A DNA stretch of 64,000 nt, from contig NOWV01000021.1 in assembly GCA_003344405.1 (NCBI GenBank), positions 558,001 to 622,000 of the forward strand, given 5' to 3'. The notes below the pieces were generated by a model. That model was not told the DNA's origin, searched no databases, and saw only the letters and a program-made list of their open reading frames with translations. The DNA is from Trichoplax sp. H2 (taxonomy: Eukaryota > Placozoa > Uniplacotomia > Trichoplacea). Below, piece by piece: positions 45,879 to 57,570 of the stretch. Every line of letters begins with the position of its first letter. The first letter of the stretch is position 1. A program made the position numbers and the translations under genes.

Positions 45879-47304
45879 ATGGATTCAGCAACTTTACATT
45901 TAGATATTGACTATGTTGGATCGAGTGGGATTCTATTAAGCACCGAGCAAAAGACAGCTTTGCAAAACTCACTCTTAATCCTCAAGCATCAAAATAAGTT
46001 TAAGAAAGTTGTCTTTTGGGGTAAGATAACTGGTTGCAGTAAAGATTATTTTGTTGCACAAGGAGTTGGCAATGATGAAATGAAAGATAAAAAGACGTTT
46101 TATAGGTGAGTTAAAATATCTTACTTTCTTACGTCGCGAAAGAAATTGTTGTATACTGTAACCCGATAACCAAAGAAGGATACTGTTACGCTTATTGGTT
46201 TATTATCGATTACTGAATGAGATTATTTTAACTGTCGTTATCATTATTTTGTAATAGCAAATCATCTAAGTCGATTATAGTTATACATAAAATAAGTAAG
46301 TTTTATCCAATTACCTGTATATCTTAGTTTGGACTGCTCTAAGTGGGCTCTATTACCGATTGCAACCGATGAATTGAAGATACTATGCTCCAGAATCAAA
46401 GGTCGATTTGCTGGAGATCCATCCTATGAATATGAACACGTCGAAATAAGGAAAGTTCCTGGCGAGAATGGTGAAGAAAATGAAGAAGAAACAACAGTAA
46501 GAATAACTCATATAAAATCTTGTTGGTTTAATATATAACAAGCTCTAAATATAAAGTCTGATTTCGATAAGCTAGCTAATAAAAAAATTAACACTACAGA
46601 TCGCTATTAGAGAAGAAGAAAGACTGGCAGTAACGATCGATGCAATCGATCGTGATGTTAAAATAGTTCCAAGGGGGGCTTATGTTAAGCTTCCAACTGG
46701 TGAAATTCAGTCGAATCCTAGTTTTGAAGGTAAGACTGCAAAATAAATCAAACTATCAAAAAAACAAAATATTAAAGTTTATTCTATGTTAACTATTTTC
46801 ATCAGGTCTTTCAACTTCAAATGCGGCTAAGTTGACATCATATTTTCATTTCGATAAATCTGCCAGCTTAAACAAGAGAAACTTAATGCAAAAGGTTAAT
46901 AGTTTTAAATAGATGTTTTAGATTAATGTTTTCATAACCCCATGATTTAATTTTATTCTTGATTAAAAATATTCTAGGCTTCTTTCGATAAATCATTGGA
47001 CTTTCTTGGCGATATATCAGAAGATGTTCCCAAAGGTCAGCAAAATGGCAGCTCACTGAGCTTATGATTGAGAGAAAATTACCATTTTATAATTGTAATT
47101 CTATCAAATAATAAAATTTAATGTTCTTATTTGTAATAATTAGGTTCATGGAGTGTTCAGTTTGAACGTGGAGATGCTGTAGTAACAATTCGAAGTTTAT
47201 TATGGATTGGTTATGTATTCTATCACATACCTGATACTCGCTCATATGGACATGTTTATGTCGGAAATGGAGAGATAAACTTGGATCTTTCATTTATGCT
47301 TTAA
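45879..47304 (+). CDS. RSPH9: Radial spoke head protein 9
   Basis: RSPH9 is a radial-spoke head protein that helps motile cilia keep the central-pair 9+2 beat; human loss causes primary ciliary dyskinesia. Six exons join in frame: 45879-46105, 46328-46496, 46600-46729, 46806-46894, 46978-47035 and 47144-47304. They give 277 aa (human 276). Matching blocks: VFWGKITGCSKDYFVAQG, LDCSKWALLPIATDE, KGRFAGDPSYEYEHVE, IVPRGAYVKLPTG, SYFHF, SLDFLGDISEDVPKGSWSVQ, FERGDAVVTIRSLLW and the end YGHVYVGNGEINLDLSFML, close to human GYVYVGTGEKNMDLPFML. The ATG at 45879 (MDSATLHLDIDYV) aligns with the human start. A likely AATAAA lies near 47660. Its presence implies motile cilia in the organism. Confidence 0.95.
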
Positions 47305-48575
47305 CGTATCAAGTCAGCTCGAGTAGTGATGGATACTTTGGTTTTTAAACAAATTATTGTAAATTCAAGATGATGACTGTATTCGTATTAATATTGCAGT
47401 AAAGGCTATATTAAGGCGCCAGCTCTAACCTACTGATTTACTATACTTTATGGCAAATTAACCTTAATCTCTGGTGAAATATCTGAAGTGTAATATTTAG
47501 AAACGATTATTGCTTTGTATGTACCGTTTAAAAATGTGAAAAGCAAAATCTTTCTATCTTAGTTCATATGATGGAAGTGGCTTTACTGTCGAATTTCTGA
47601 TACTATTTGCTAATATAAATGTTTTCCTTTCTGTATTTATACATATTAATGTAAACGATAAATAAATACGTGTAGTATTATTGAGATCTTCAAGCAGTAA
47701 TTGTATTGTAGTATTATTATATCTTCTCAGAGGTATTTATAGCATAAAAATACAAATCATAAATTGAGCGATAGGATAAATGTTTAATTAATTGGCTCAT
47801 GTAATCATTTAACGATTAAATGAAATCAACATGAAACTACATTCATCGAGCTCTATGCTTAAAAATCTATTCTGGTAATCTAACTACGAATAGAATTAAA
47901 AATAACTTTAAAGATTTGTTCGATTACTTATCGATTAATCAATTATACAAGAAATAATAGCTTATTAATTCATAAACTTTTGTAGTGTTATTCACTAGAG
48001 TTGCTTGCAAAATTTATTTTCTTCCCACATACAACATTTGCAGCTTATGGATATTAATCGTGTGCATTAATAGGGGTAGATTATTAGTTCTGTAAGAATT
48101 TCAACACGATATAAATATTATTATCACGTAAAATTTAGATCAGGTAATGGTGTCCAATTTTAGTGTTATCATTTTATTGTCAATATGGGTATTTAATGTA
48201 GATCCGTCAAGAAAGTATTATTATCGCTCGTAAATCACTACAGATGATTAGAGTCATGATAAAGTACGATTAATACGAATCTCATGACTTAGTTGCTATG
48301 GCAACTACACACTCTATCAACTAGTAGCATAACGTAACTTATAAACGCTGCTTATCATTGGCCTTTCTTTCTAAATAGAATTAGATAGATTTGCAAAAAT
48401 AAAATAGTCGCGATATAACTTCACCCAACGACCCAGTAGACATTTCTTTACGTAAATACGTATTTTAATGCCTCAAAGCAGCAGCAGATTAATAAACTAA
48501 TGAGGTAGCTTAAATATTCCTAAAATAAAGACTAAGATACTTCTTATACATAACGGTAATACTATTCAATTACAT
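47305..48575. other. Intergenic region, nothing recognised
   Basis: This covers the RSPH9 3' flank and the upstream region of the small two-exon gene. It is AT-rich, with no exon, RNA gene or tandem repeat recognised. Confidence 0.45.
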
Positions 48576-49086
48576 ATGGAAAATGAAGTAGTGTGGGTTT
48601 CAAATAAAAGTACTACAGATAGTACCTTTACAACTATTCCAGTTCCAAAGTATAAAATTATTAAAGAACCAGTAGATGTTAACCAAGTACCAGATTATTG
48701 GGTGCCTCCATTAGTAGAAGATATGCCAATATCCGAAGCTACAATTAACAAAAATGAAAAAATCAATCCATCGGAGGCATCAACAAGATGCGAAGAATGG
48801 TCTACATTACGACAAATGAAACCGTCTACGACTAGATTATCAAAAGTAGCTTCCTCAAGTTGGGGCTGCACACCGCCAAATATTCCTGCAAAGGAGGAAA
48901 AGACCCCTGAAAGACACCCAAAAATAAATAGCTCCATGACAAGGTAATATTAAGTTGTCAGCAGTGTTGCTAACTTTTTATCAATAGGCGTTTTTAATAT
49001 CATCATTAAAATTTAACAATTTTCTATTATTCTATAGATATATTGACGAAATGCACTCTTCTAACCCACTATTTAAGTTACATTAA
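48576..49086 (+). CDS. Small two-exon gene with axonemal MIP-like C terminus
   Basis: I do not recognise this protein with certainty. A first exon at 48576-48943 would stop at once as SMTR. A donor (AAG|gtaata) and an acceptor (ttctatag at 49030-49037) with a 94-nt intron instead add exon 49038-49086, giving 138 aa that ends YIDEMHSSNPLFKLH. The protein is polar and proline-containing, without membrane segment or coiled coil (for example VPDYWVPPLVEDMP and SSWGCTPPNIPAK). The end, SSMTRYID followed by a short hydrophobic finish, resembles from memory the C terminus of small sperm-axoneme microtubule inner proteins such as SPMIP11/TEX49. RSPH9 lies 1.3 kb upstream. The ciliary idea is inference; the reading frame and intron are seen. 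Confidence 0.6.
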
Positions 49087-51667
49087 ATGGATAAAAGATG
49101 AGTAAAGTTATACTTGTACAATTAATCGCTGTTATTCGCTTGTTTATAAAGTCACTAATATTAAAATGATAGAGTTTAATTCATCATTGCTATCATTAAA
49201 ATTTTGATATGTTTAGTAGTATCATTTCTGTTACCATATTATATATGCTATTTATTTATATCTAGCATATTTACTACTATAGATGATTTTTAAAACTTAC
49301 AGATTCATTTTAGATTTACTTACAGTATTTTTATATCATCATCTGCTTTTATCCGTTGTTATATAATGTATAGCAAATATTGTATTTTATGATAACCTTT
49401 GCATTCTATGCATTGAATAAATTGTATGAATTATCTATTTGGATCGATATCCTCTATATGATAGTGTTATGAGATTGGAAATTTACTCTACTTTGGCAAA
49501 GGTTGGAACGTCCTTCTATCCTTAACTTAAAATTATTAAATCCAAGAGTTTAACCCAACCTACTTTACTGCTTATAAAAGGCTACTAGAGAAGAAATAAA
49601 GATTCTTCCCTGTAACTTGTTTTTCTTACATGGTGTCATGTTTCTGGACCAGAATAAAATTATAGAGAGCTCTGAATATAATTTGCAAAGTATTCAATTT
49701 TGTCGTCATGCATTGTACTTTAAATGCAGTAGACTAATGTACCATACGAATATATCTATATCATACCTTATTGCACTTCGCAAATGTAAAACATTAAGCA
49801 ATATTCTAAAACATGGCCGATTATTTTGGCTGCTATGGTATGATGATAATATCTCGATCAAATGACTAAATGAACTGGCCTATTACAATTTTAATATAAT
49901 ACAAATCTATTTCAAGAAGTAAATCAATTATACTATAGTACAAAGAAGAAATTAGTATCGAGTCATTCACATCTTTAAACTCTATAGCAGGTATCAGTAT
50001 CTGCTTTCGAGTTCCATTATTGCTTTTCTGTTCCTGTACAAAGTTGTAACTGAAAATGGTTGAAGTTTATATATTAAAGGTAAACCTAAAATTTAGCAAT
50101 TAATTACTAATTGAAAGTATCACTATATGCATATCTTTTTATGCTAGAATATGTGATAACTATACCAGTACGATACTATCATATAACAGTTATAATGGTG
50201 CATACTTGTTGCAAAATAAGTGTTGATTAGTACAGTATAATAGAATATACTGTGAAAGGATAGAAATCTTAATTAGGGAAATATATGAAAGTTGAAAAAA
50301 TATAAGTCAATAGCTCATAAATATGATTGAAACTCGTTTTACTACGGCTAATAGCGAAGAATGATAAAGTTAATCTCTGTTGATAAGTTATACTACATCA
50401 GTAATTATACTGAAGATGATTCCAATTTTGAATGAATTATTGGATCTAGACTGAATAGGAGTTAAATACCAGTTTATTACAGATTACAGAATATATTTTC
50501 AAAACAAAGCCTAAGCATTGCAGACCTAGATCTGTAAGCTAAGACGCATTTGCCAATCCATAGTAACCTTATTAGGTAAATTTCTATCCGAATACAGCAA
50601 CCTAGTTACTACGTATTGATGAAGCAGATTTTCTTAGAGTGCAATGGCATAATAATAGGTCATCTGTTATACACTACTGATTTTAGCTAAATTTCGATAG
50701 CCTATCATGTTAAATAGGTAAAATCTCTCAATATGTATATATGCGCACCATAACTTATAGTTTCACCCACTAGTTTATTGTAATATAACATCTAGTTGCA
50801 CTATGTATGGTTGATAATATGGGCCTTGTACTCATAATCTTTACATACTCCGTCGTTCAATATTATTAGAATGTCTATTATAAAAGTAAATATAGACCTT
50901 AGTATACAAATTTACATGATATGACTGTTTTTAACGGTCATAATACGGTATATCTCAGTTTTACTTCTTCATTGCTGGTTAGTATTTATATTAACATCTG
51001 ATATCTTTGATTTTTGATGATAATGATTAATTTATCAATATTTTTAAAAACAGTTTTTTACATGTAATTCATGATGTTAAATTCATAAATACGATTGTGA
51101 AGTATGCCAATTTTAATACTAGGTTGTGCTTTAATAAAAAACTTATATTCGATTGGCGTTGGTATACAGTATGCTGAAAACATGTCGTACAAGTCGTATG
51201 ATATGTTAGATTATAAAGAATTACCTTCGATCAATAATATCTAATCTTTGGTATTGATAAAATACATTGATAGTACTGATGGTATAAAATTAAATATTGC
51301 TTTAAATTTTACCGATATTTCTAAATTTAGAGAATTACCTTCAACTAATTACTACCCAATTTACTATATCTATACAATTGACAAATACTTACATTGCAAA
51401 TACATTCAATTTTAATCGGTGTCGTTAACTGCTTAATTGAAAAGTTCGTTGACTGTGAATAGAACGTACAATAGTTTGTAGTTATATATTTAACATTTCT
51501 GTCGTACAATTTTATTCGATTCAAAGTGTCTGCAAGTAATAACCTTCATCTTATGACTAAGTGTGTACATTATAGTCATGGAGTGCAACAGAAATTTAGC
51601 GTCGAATAAAATATAATAAAATATAATAAATATTGTATCATAAATGGTGTTAAATAAAAAGGAATAA
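49087..51667. other. AT-rich intergenic region with no gene seen
   Basis: 2.6 kb with only scattered ORFs of up to about 86 codons (49617-49865 plus, 51490-51750 minus overlapping the STN1 3' end). None has splice context or family features. No tandem repeat or RNA gene recognised. Confidence 0.45.
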
Positions 51668-52654
51668 TTATTGGATTTTACTATTGCAATTATTGGTGGG
51701 TGATGGAGTAAAGTATGATCCCTGAATACAAATAAGTTCTTTATCACCAACTAGAAGTTGAAGAAATTTCACAACAGTAGATTTAGCAACCCAATGGTAT
51801 TGATCAACTAGAATTAGATTACGATAAATGTCTTTCAAATGGACACATTCACGATATTGGCATAAATCGTCAACAATCTCGTTGAGTTGACGATATAAAT
51901 TGGTATTATCAATAAGTTGATAGCAACATTTTAGGCTATTTTCGAATTTATTCTGGCAATAGATCCATCCATTAAAATACATTTGCTTGATTGATTCCAT
52001 TAATAGATTGGATATGTTATTAGTATTACTTGAAGGGAATTCAAGGAATAAATTTTGCTGAAATTGAGAATCATGAAGAAGATTTTGAGCTGTGAATGTG
52101 TGCTGATGGCTATTTTGTAAGTAGGATTTTATATTTTTTGCAATGTTGTAATAAAGGCACGTGGTGGTCTTCTGCTGCTTAGCACTGGTAAGATCCAAGT
52201 ACGGGTATGCTGGTGGTTTGCTAGGGTTGAATTGATCCTTGGCGCTCTGAGCTCGCTTTTTTCGACAAGGTATTAAAATTTCTTGGTGATATTCTAAGCT
52301 TAAGGTCCAGTGGAGTATTTCTACCATTGGAAAATTTGTCTTGTCGATCATTTGTACGATTAATATTTCGATCTTGCCAGAATAAAGGAGTTGGGCCTGA
52401 CCAGTTATTTGTACAAGTGCTCCAAGAGGAGCTGTTATAAAGTTCTTTTTTTTCCATTGTTTACATGTAATTCGACCACTGCCATCGTCAACATCGTAGG
52501 CAATGAACCTTTTTCGTGTATCAACTCTAGCTATATCACCAACGATAGTAACCTCTTTTTTATTGAAATAACCATTTCCTTGTAGCATAGTGATTAAGAC
52601 ATGAGGTCGAATGTTGTCAATCAACGAAAGATCGATCGTATTCTTGCAAGACAT
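51668..52654 (-). CDS. STN1: STN1-like subunit of the CST telomere complex, intronless
   Basis: STN1 pairs with TEN1 and CTC1 to bind single-stranded telomeric DNA and stimulate polymerase alpha fill-in. The open frame extends to a GTG at 52660, but the first ATG is 52654 (MSCKNTIDL), giving 328 aa (human 368). Residues about 33-105 form an OB fold with VTIVGDIARVDTRKRFIAY, then VDDGSGRITCKQWKKKN, closely like the human STN1 VDD-G-I-C-WKK motif. A LLYSGKIEI strand follows. The C-terminal half, about 165-328, looks like tandem winged helices (LNEIVDDLCQYREC; FLQLLVGDKELICI), as in STN1 and RPA32. RPA2 is the alternative, but the CKQWKKKN strand and lack of a Ser/Gly-rich N terminus favour STN1. 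It is a single exon, unlike most genes nearby. Confidence 0.78.
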   Translation of the reverse strand: MSCKNTIDLSLIDNIRPHVLITMLQGNGYFNKKEVTIVGDIARVDTRKRFIAYDVDDGSGRITCKQWKKKNFITAPLGALVQITGQAQLLYSGKIEILIVQMIDKTNFPMVEILHWTLSLEYHQEILIPCRKKRAQSAKDQFNPSKPPAYPYLDLTSAKQQKTTTCLYYNIAKNIKSYLQNSHQHTFTAQNLLHDSQFQQNLFLEFPSSNTNNISNLLMESIKQMYFNGWIYCQNKFENSLKCCYQLIDNTNLYRQLNEIVDDLCQYRECVHLKDIYRNLILVDQYHWVAKSTVVKFLQLLVGDKELICIQGSYFTPSPTNNCNSKIQ

Positions 52655-54540
52655 GATCACCTTGTGTATCCTACTTTAGAGAACTGAGATATAATCAAGC
52701 TTTCAAAATGTTGCTTTCGAGTAGCAATTGAAAGAGCTACATTCTAGAAGGAATTAAAGGCAATCTAGTTCATTCATTTTGCAGTTTGTATGTAGAAAGA
52801 ACTTGCAAGCCTCTACAAGCCGAGCTGCGCCATGCCCCAAGATTGATTCCTTATCAATGTTCCGAAGGTTGATCTATTCGTACAGATTTCTTGATCATCG
52901 CTTGTTTTACGAAGCCATTTGAATATATTATTTCGATGTTGGAGTTTCCATTTGTTGAAGGGGTTACATATACACGTTTAATTTGAAGCTTGTATAACAC
53001 TTATGGTAAATGTTAGAAGGTAAAATTGGCCGCAACTGCCATGTTTACCTCCAACTAGTAGTGCAAGGACTTTATATTACAGTGCAATGTATAACAGCGA
53101 TGACCTTGTTCCTGGTAATCGCTTTCTTACTGTCCAGAGTCATGTTTGGGAATGTACACTATGTGCTGGCGGTATTTACGATAGACCACGACGTTGCTGT
53201 TCAACCTGAGTTGGAAGATGCTCCTATAGAGTACAAGTACCGAAACATAAGCTGTGATAGCATAATAATAACTGCTCGCATCGCGATTGTCAAGAATTAC
53301 ACCGTGGTATGTTCCAAGTGTCCCTTTTCAATATTGTATAGTGAAGAGTAAATATTTCCTATCTTCCATACGATAGACTCTATCGTAGGCTATGTTTTAA
53401 GTACTTATCATACCGTACGAGGATAGCAGCTTTTAATTAAGCACCAATAATTAATTTAAATAAGAAAAATGAATGGCTACGGTGTTTGTAGTAGTATCTT
53501 TATTTATTTGGTTCGTGTACAGCATACTGTCGGCCAAAATATTCATTTTTTAGTCCCTATCTTTTAATCTATATCTCATAATCTTTATTATGATATGAAA
53601 TTTATTTGTGATGGACGATAATGTGGTAATAACTTGAAATGTTGATTGCTATTTGCGAACGAACCTTTATATCAGGACTTCAGGAGGGATGAATGTTGAT
53701 AGTTTACTCTATTACTTTTATGCAAGGCAGTCGATAGAAAATTGATGTGCTATCCTCTCTACCAGTCTAAACTGATCGATCGAACTATAATTTCGATCAT
53801 AATGAGAGAACGATTATCATCAACGTCATTATTTAAGACAAACACGCAATTTCCTATACTGAATGTAGGAATTGCGGAAGAAATTTTAATGTATGCTGAT
53901 AGCCGTATGCGAGTATCGTATAGAATGATCTACAGTATGTCATATAGTACTCACTGGTGGATTCATAGAAGCTTAAGAATAAGCTTTGAAACTTGTCTTG
54001 GAGCAGTCTACAGTACAGAGTGTGATTTCTTATTTATAGCACCATACACAATGTTAATGACGATCGGAAGGATATCTATTCGAAATTGATCTGTTCCTCA
54101 ACAGAAAAGATATCCATTCTAATTATATTCATGCTACGGAGCAGTTTCAACAGTCCTGTGGCTCATTTATAACCAGCATATCACTAACAAGTTTAACCTA
54201 TGTGCTTCTGTAGTTCTTAGAATATACTGTCCAATTCAAAGAATTCAATTCATTCGCTAAGACTTTTAACGATAGGGTATACCTAACTGATTTACTCCTT
54301 CCTTTCGATACATTATTTTTCCAAGTATTGACTGAATCTCTTTGAAAATTGGGATAATGTATCCTTAGAACGACGAAGATCTGAAGATGACTAGGCTATT
54401 GCAAGGACAGTTTAAGAAAGAATTCTCCTTCCCCGTTCAAAAAATTGCCTTCTAGAGTGAAAAAATGGCGATTCTTCTGCAGTAATGCCTGCCAGGTCGT
54501 TGTTGCAGGTGTGCTTCACAATACTTTCTGTTCGTGACAA
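52655..54540. other. Region upstream of STN1, no confirmed gene
   Basis: It includes the STN1 promoter. Two plus-strand ORFs stand out by length only: 53010-53351 (113 codons, with one hydrophobic stretch near its start) and 53742-54089 (115 codons). Neither shows a family motif, so I do not annotate them as genes. Confidence 0.4.
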
Positions 54541-55430
54541 GGTAGGGTCAGGTACGTACAGTACTGTACAGTACCGCCGGATTTCCAGCCGTGAGTACAG
54601 TACGGTAACGTCACCCTAGCTGGCTTCTGAATTGTATCACGGTACAGTACTGTATCACGCCCTCAGTGAGTGACTGACCCTCAGTAACGTCACCCTAGCT
54701 GGCTTCTGGCTTGTATCACACGGTACAGTACTGTATCACGCTCTCAGTGAGTGACCGACCCTCAGTAACGTCACCCTAGCTGGCTTCTGACTTGTATCAC
54801 GGTACAGTACTGTAGCACGCTCTCAGTGAGTGACCGACCCTCATCAGCCCAGTACATCACAGTGCACAGTACTTACATACCGCACATATTACAGTACTAT
54901 ACAGATTGAATCTCCAGTCATACTGTACNNNNNNNNNNNNNNNNNNNNGTACAGTACCGCCGGATTTCCAGCCGTGAGTACAGTACGGTAACGTCACCCT
55001 AGCTGGCTTCTGACTTGTATCACGGTACAGTACTGTATCACGCTCTCAGTGAGTGACTGACCCTCAGTAACGTCACCCTAGCTGCCTTCTGACTAGTGTA
55101 TTGTAACCCCACTACGACTAAACATTTAATCCGATTGAAAGTGCTACATAAAATCCGAAATCCGATCCGAAAATCTTGTATCACACGGTACAGTACTGTA
55201 TCACGCTCTCGGTGAGTGACCGACCCTCAGTAACGTCACCCTAGCTGGCTTCTGACTTGTATCACGGTACAGTACTGTAGCACGCTCTCAGTGAGTGACC
55301 GACCCTCATCAGCCCAGTACAGCACAGTGCACAGTACTTACATACCGTACATATTACAGTACTATACAGATTGAATCTCCAGTCATACTGTACAGTGTAC
55401 AGTAGTATGTTACTGCCAGTCACTCATTGC
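54541..55430. repeat. 82-bp tandem array duplicated on both sides of an assembly gap
   Basis: The unit contains cagtaacgtcaccctagctg, then a gtatcacggtacagtactgt block, then ctcagtgagtgaccgaccct. It recurs about every 80 bp from 54606 to 54840 and again from 54986 to 55310. Each run starts with gtacagtaccgccggatttc (54564 and 54949) and ends with the same tail (ttgaatctccagtcatactg near 54906 and 55370). The array is rich in TACTGTACAGTA words and GC-richer than its surroundings. Confidence 0.85.
54929..54948. other. Assembly gap (20 N)
   Basis: Exactly twenty undetermined bases lie inside the tandem array. Because the sequence right of the gap restarts the array seen on its left, the true spacing and copy number are unknown. 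Confidence 0.98.
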
Positions 55431-55552
55431 TTTCTCTACGACCTTCATTTATTTTCTCCTGTGGATTTCCTTTCAACTATCTCCATTTCTTACTTTGAAT
55501 TCTTCAGCTATTTGGTATATTGACTAAGCTATCTTTAGCGTTTTAACGCAAA

Positions 55553-55624
55553 ATGGCCCAATTCCAATCAGCTATGTCTACATCTGAAGCTTGGAACAAT
55601 TATTTATCCTGTCAATCCGATCAG
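55553..55624 (+). CDS. Candidate first coding exon of LYST
   Basis: An ATG opens 24 codons (MAQFQSAMSTSEAWNN...) that end at a good donor (CAG|gttagt). It is the first plausible start upstream of LYST. However, it ends in phase 0, whereas the next LYST exon (57571) needs phase 2. Either an extra exon lies in the intervening 1.9 kb, or this exon belongs elsewhere. Confidence 0.35.
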
Positions 55625-57570
55625 GTTAGTGAAAATATCGCTTCAATAATGTTTTTCATTGAAGCAAAGTGATTATTATAAACAACATCACTGGTCAGTA
55701 TGGTGATGTTGATATTCTGAGTAGCCATACCTTACCAAGGGAGATTTTCTCTTCAACTACTTGACATGCTTTTCATTTATATTCCTGATCCATGAATGTC
55801 CAAAAAAACGCGTATAAAATACTCTTTTTGACGTCAATATATTTGACACTGCATATAGTATTGTTGAATACAGTAGGACTTGATTCTTTGCTCACTTGTC
55901 GACTTCAAACGAAGGAGTAACCATTGGCCAATGGCGTACAATAGAAAGAGGGCTATTCCTCAGAATGACTATGACTACACTAATTGGTTTTACTCTAGAT
56001 GAGTGTCGACAGATTTATTCAAGTGATATACAAAGGTGTACCGCAAATTAATAGTCATGATCTACATATCTGTAAATTTCTCTGCATAACCATGTCATAT
56101 ACTGGCATTTTATGCATAAAATTATAATGAATGAGTAGTGTAATCTATCATGGACAACACTGATAGCGGACACATGAAGCGATTGAGCCTAAGGTCACTG
56201 GGGCAATAATTATTATTATTTCCTATCAATTTCCTATTGGTCAGCTCTTTCTAATTGTGATGTTGAACATATTATCTTATTAGCATAGTATATAGTCTAG
56301 AGAAGAGCAATGTAATATCTTGGTCTAGGAGAATATTTGTAATGGAAAAGCTATTTTATGACCTTGAAATAGGAGAAGAAGACATCACTCATCAATTTTC
56401 TCTTACTTTATCTACGCCATGATGAAGATTGCAAATTGGAACAATTTTGGTAAGGCAACAATAGCTTTCTATTACATTTTGAAATGCTAAACTTGAACTG
56501 TTTATGAAAATCGGATTATAGTAATTAATTTATAATTGTTTACCATAATTTCTACTTAGTCGTACAATGCTAGCATCGTATTAATTAAATGAATGGTGCT
56601 GTACTGTACATATACTGTACTTCCTATACGACGATTGATTAATTTCTTTATACATTCGATCAATACTGAATTCATTTCGTTGCCAGCTACTTTAAACAAG
56701 GCCAATCCTATTTTCTTTTTGTAGTCTTAAAAAAATATAACATCCTAATAAGTATCAGGGACGCTTGTTCTGTGAGCAGTCCCTGATGGTATTAACAATT
56801 TGAAGCATTAGTATATGGTGGAGGTTATAAAATGGATAAAGAACTAACGATGCCCAAAGTATCGCAGAAGTTAACGTTATTAACATAGGAAAGTCGCCGT
56901 AGATAATAAGCCCCTTAGTAAAGTACAGTAATATGGATTTTTTTTATGGTACAGTTACTATAGTAGATGGCCTTGCAGTCGATATTCTCTTCTTTTGCTT
57001 TTTGGCATTGAATTTACTGATTTTACCGTAACGTTTGGACAATATCTTGCATAGCAGTCATATGCAATTTACGTTTAACACCAAAGTCGCTTACGGTTGA
57101 TTCTTTTTGACTCTTTAAAAAGAGAAAAATAATCGTGTAGTAAATTATTACATTACTGATTAATTCTGCATGTTATGGACCACAATTGCACAAATGGTTA
57201 TATATGTCTGGCGATGATAAAAGTATTTGTATCAGTCAGTAGTACAATAAATACTGTAGACCTATAATACAGTAGTAGACACTGTAGAAATGGTTAGTTA
57301 GAGCGTATTTATGCGAGTATATATTGTATCATGTTCTTTGTACAGCTAAGAATATATTAATTCCTGTAGACGTTAAGCGAGATCTTAATATTTAATTTTA
57401 TTGTATGACTTCTCTGTAGAAGACAATATCAATATACAATGCTTAAATCATTATGGACGTTAAATGAAAATTTTAATAATATACATGTTTAAATTAAATT
57501 TATAACCTTGGGGGTGCTGATATTCGCGTCTTGATTTTTAATTACGTCTTCTTCTATTATATACGCATAG
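55625..57570. other. Putative LYST 5' intron or upstream region
   Basis: AT-rich, with no clear exon recognised, though one of length 2 modulo 3 is predicted if 55553-55624 is the LYST start. TACTGTA words occur near 56602 and 56616. Confidence 0.4.

Noticed and set aside
51668-52654. RPA2 identity
   Set aside because: The OB core motif VDDGSGRITCKQWKKKN fits STN1 better, and the RPA2 phospho-rich N terminus is absent.
53010-53351. 113-codon plus-strand ORF with a hydrophobic stretch
   Set aside because: Length is mildly unusual, but there is no family match, splice context or clear signal peptide; left unannotated.
53742-54089. 115-codon plus-strand ORF
   Set aside because: No domain, repeat or composition bias supports coding; likely chance.
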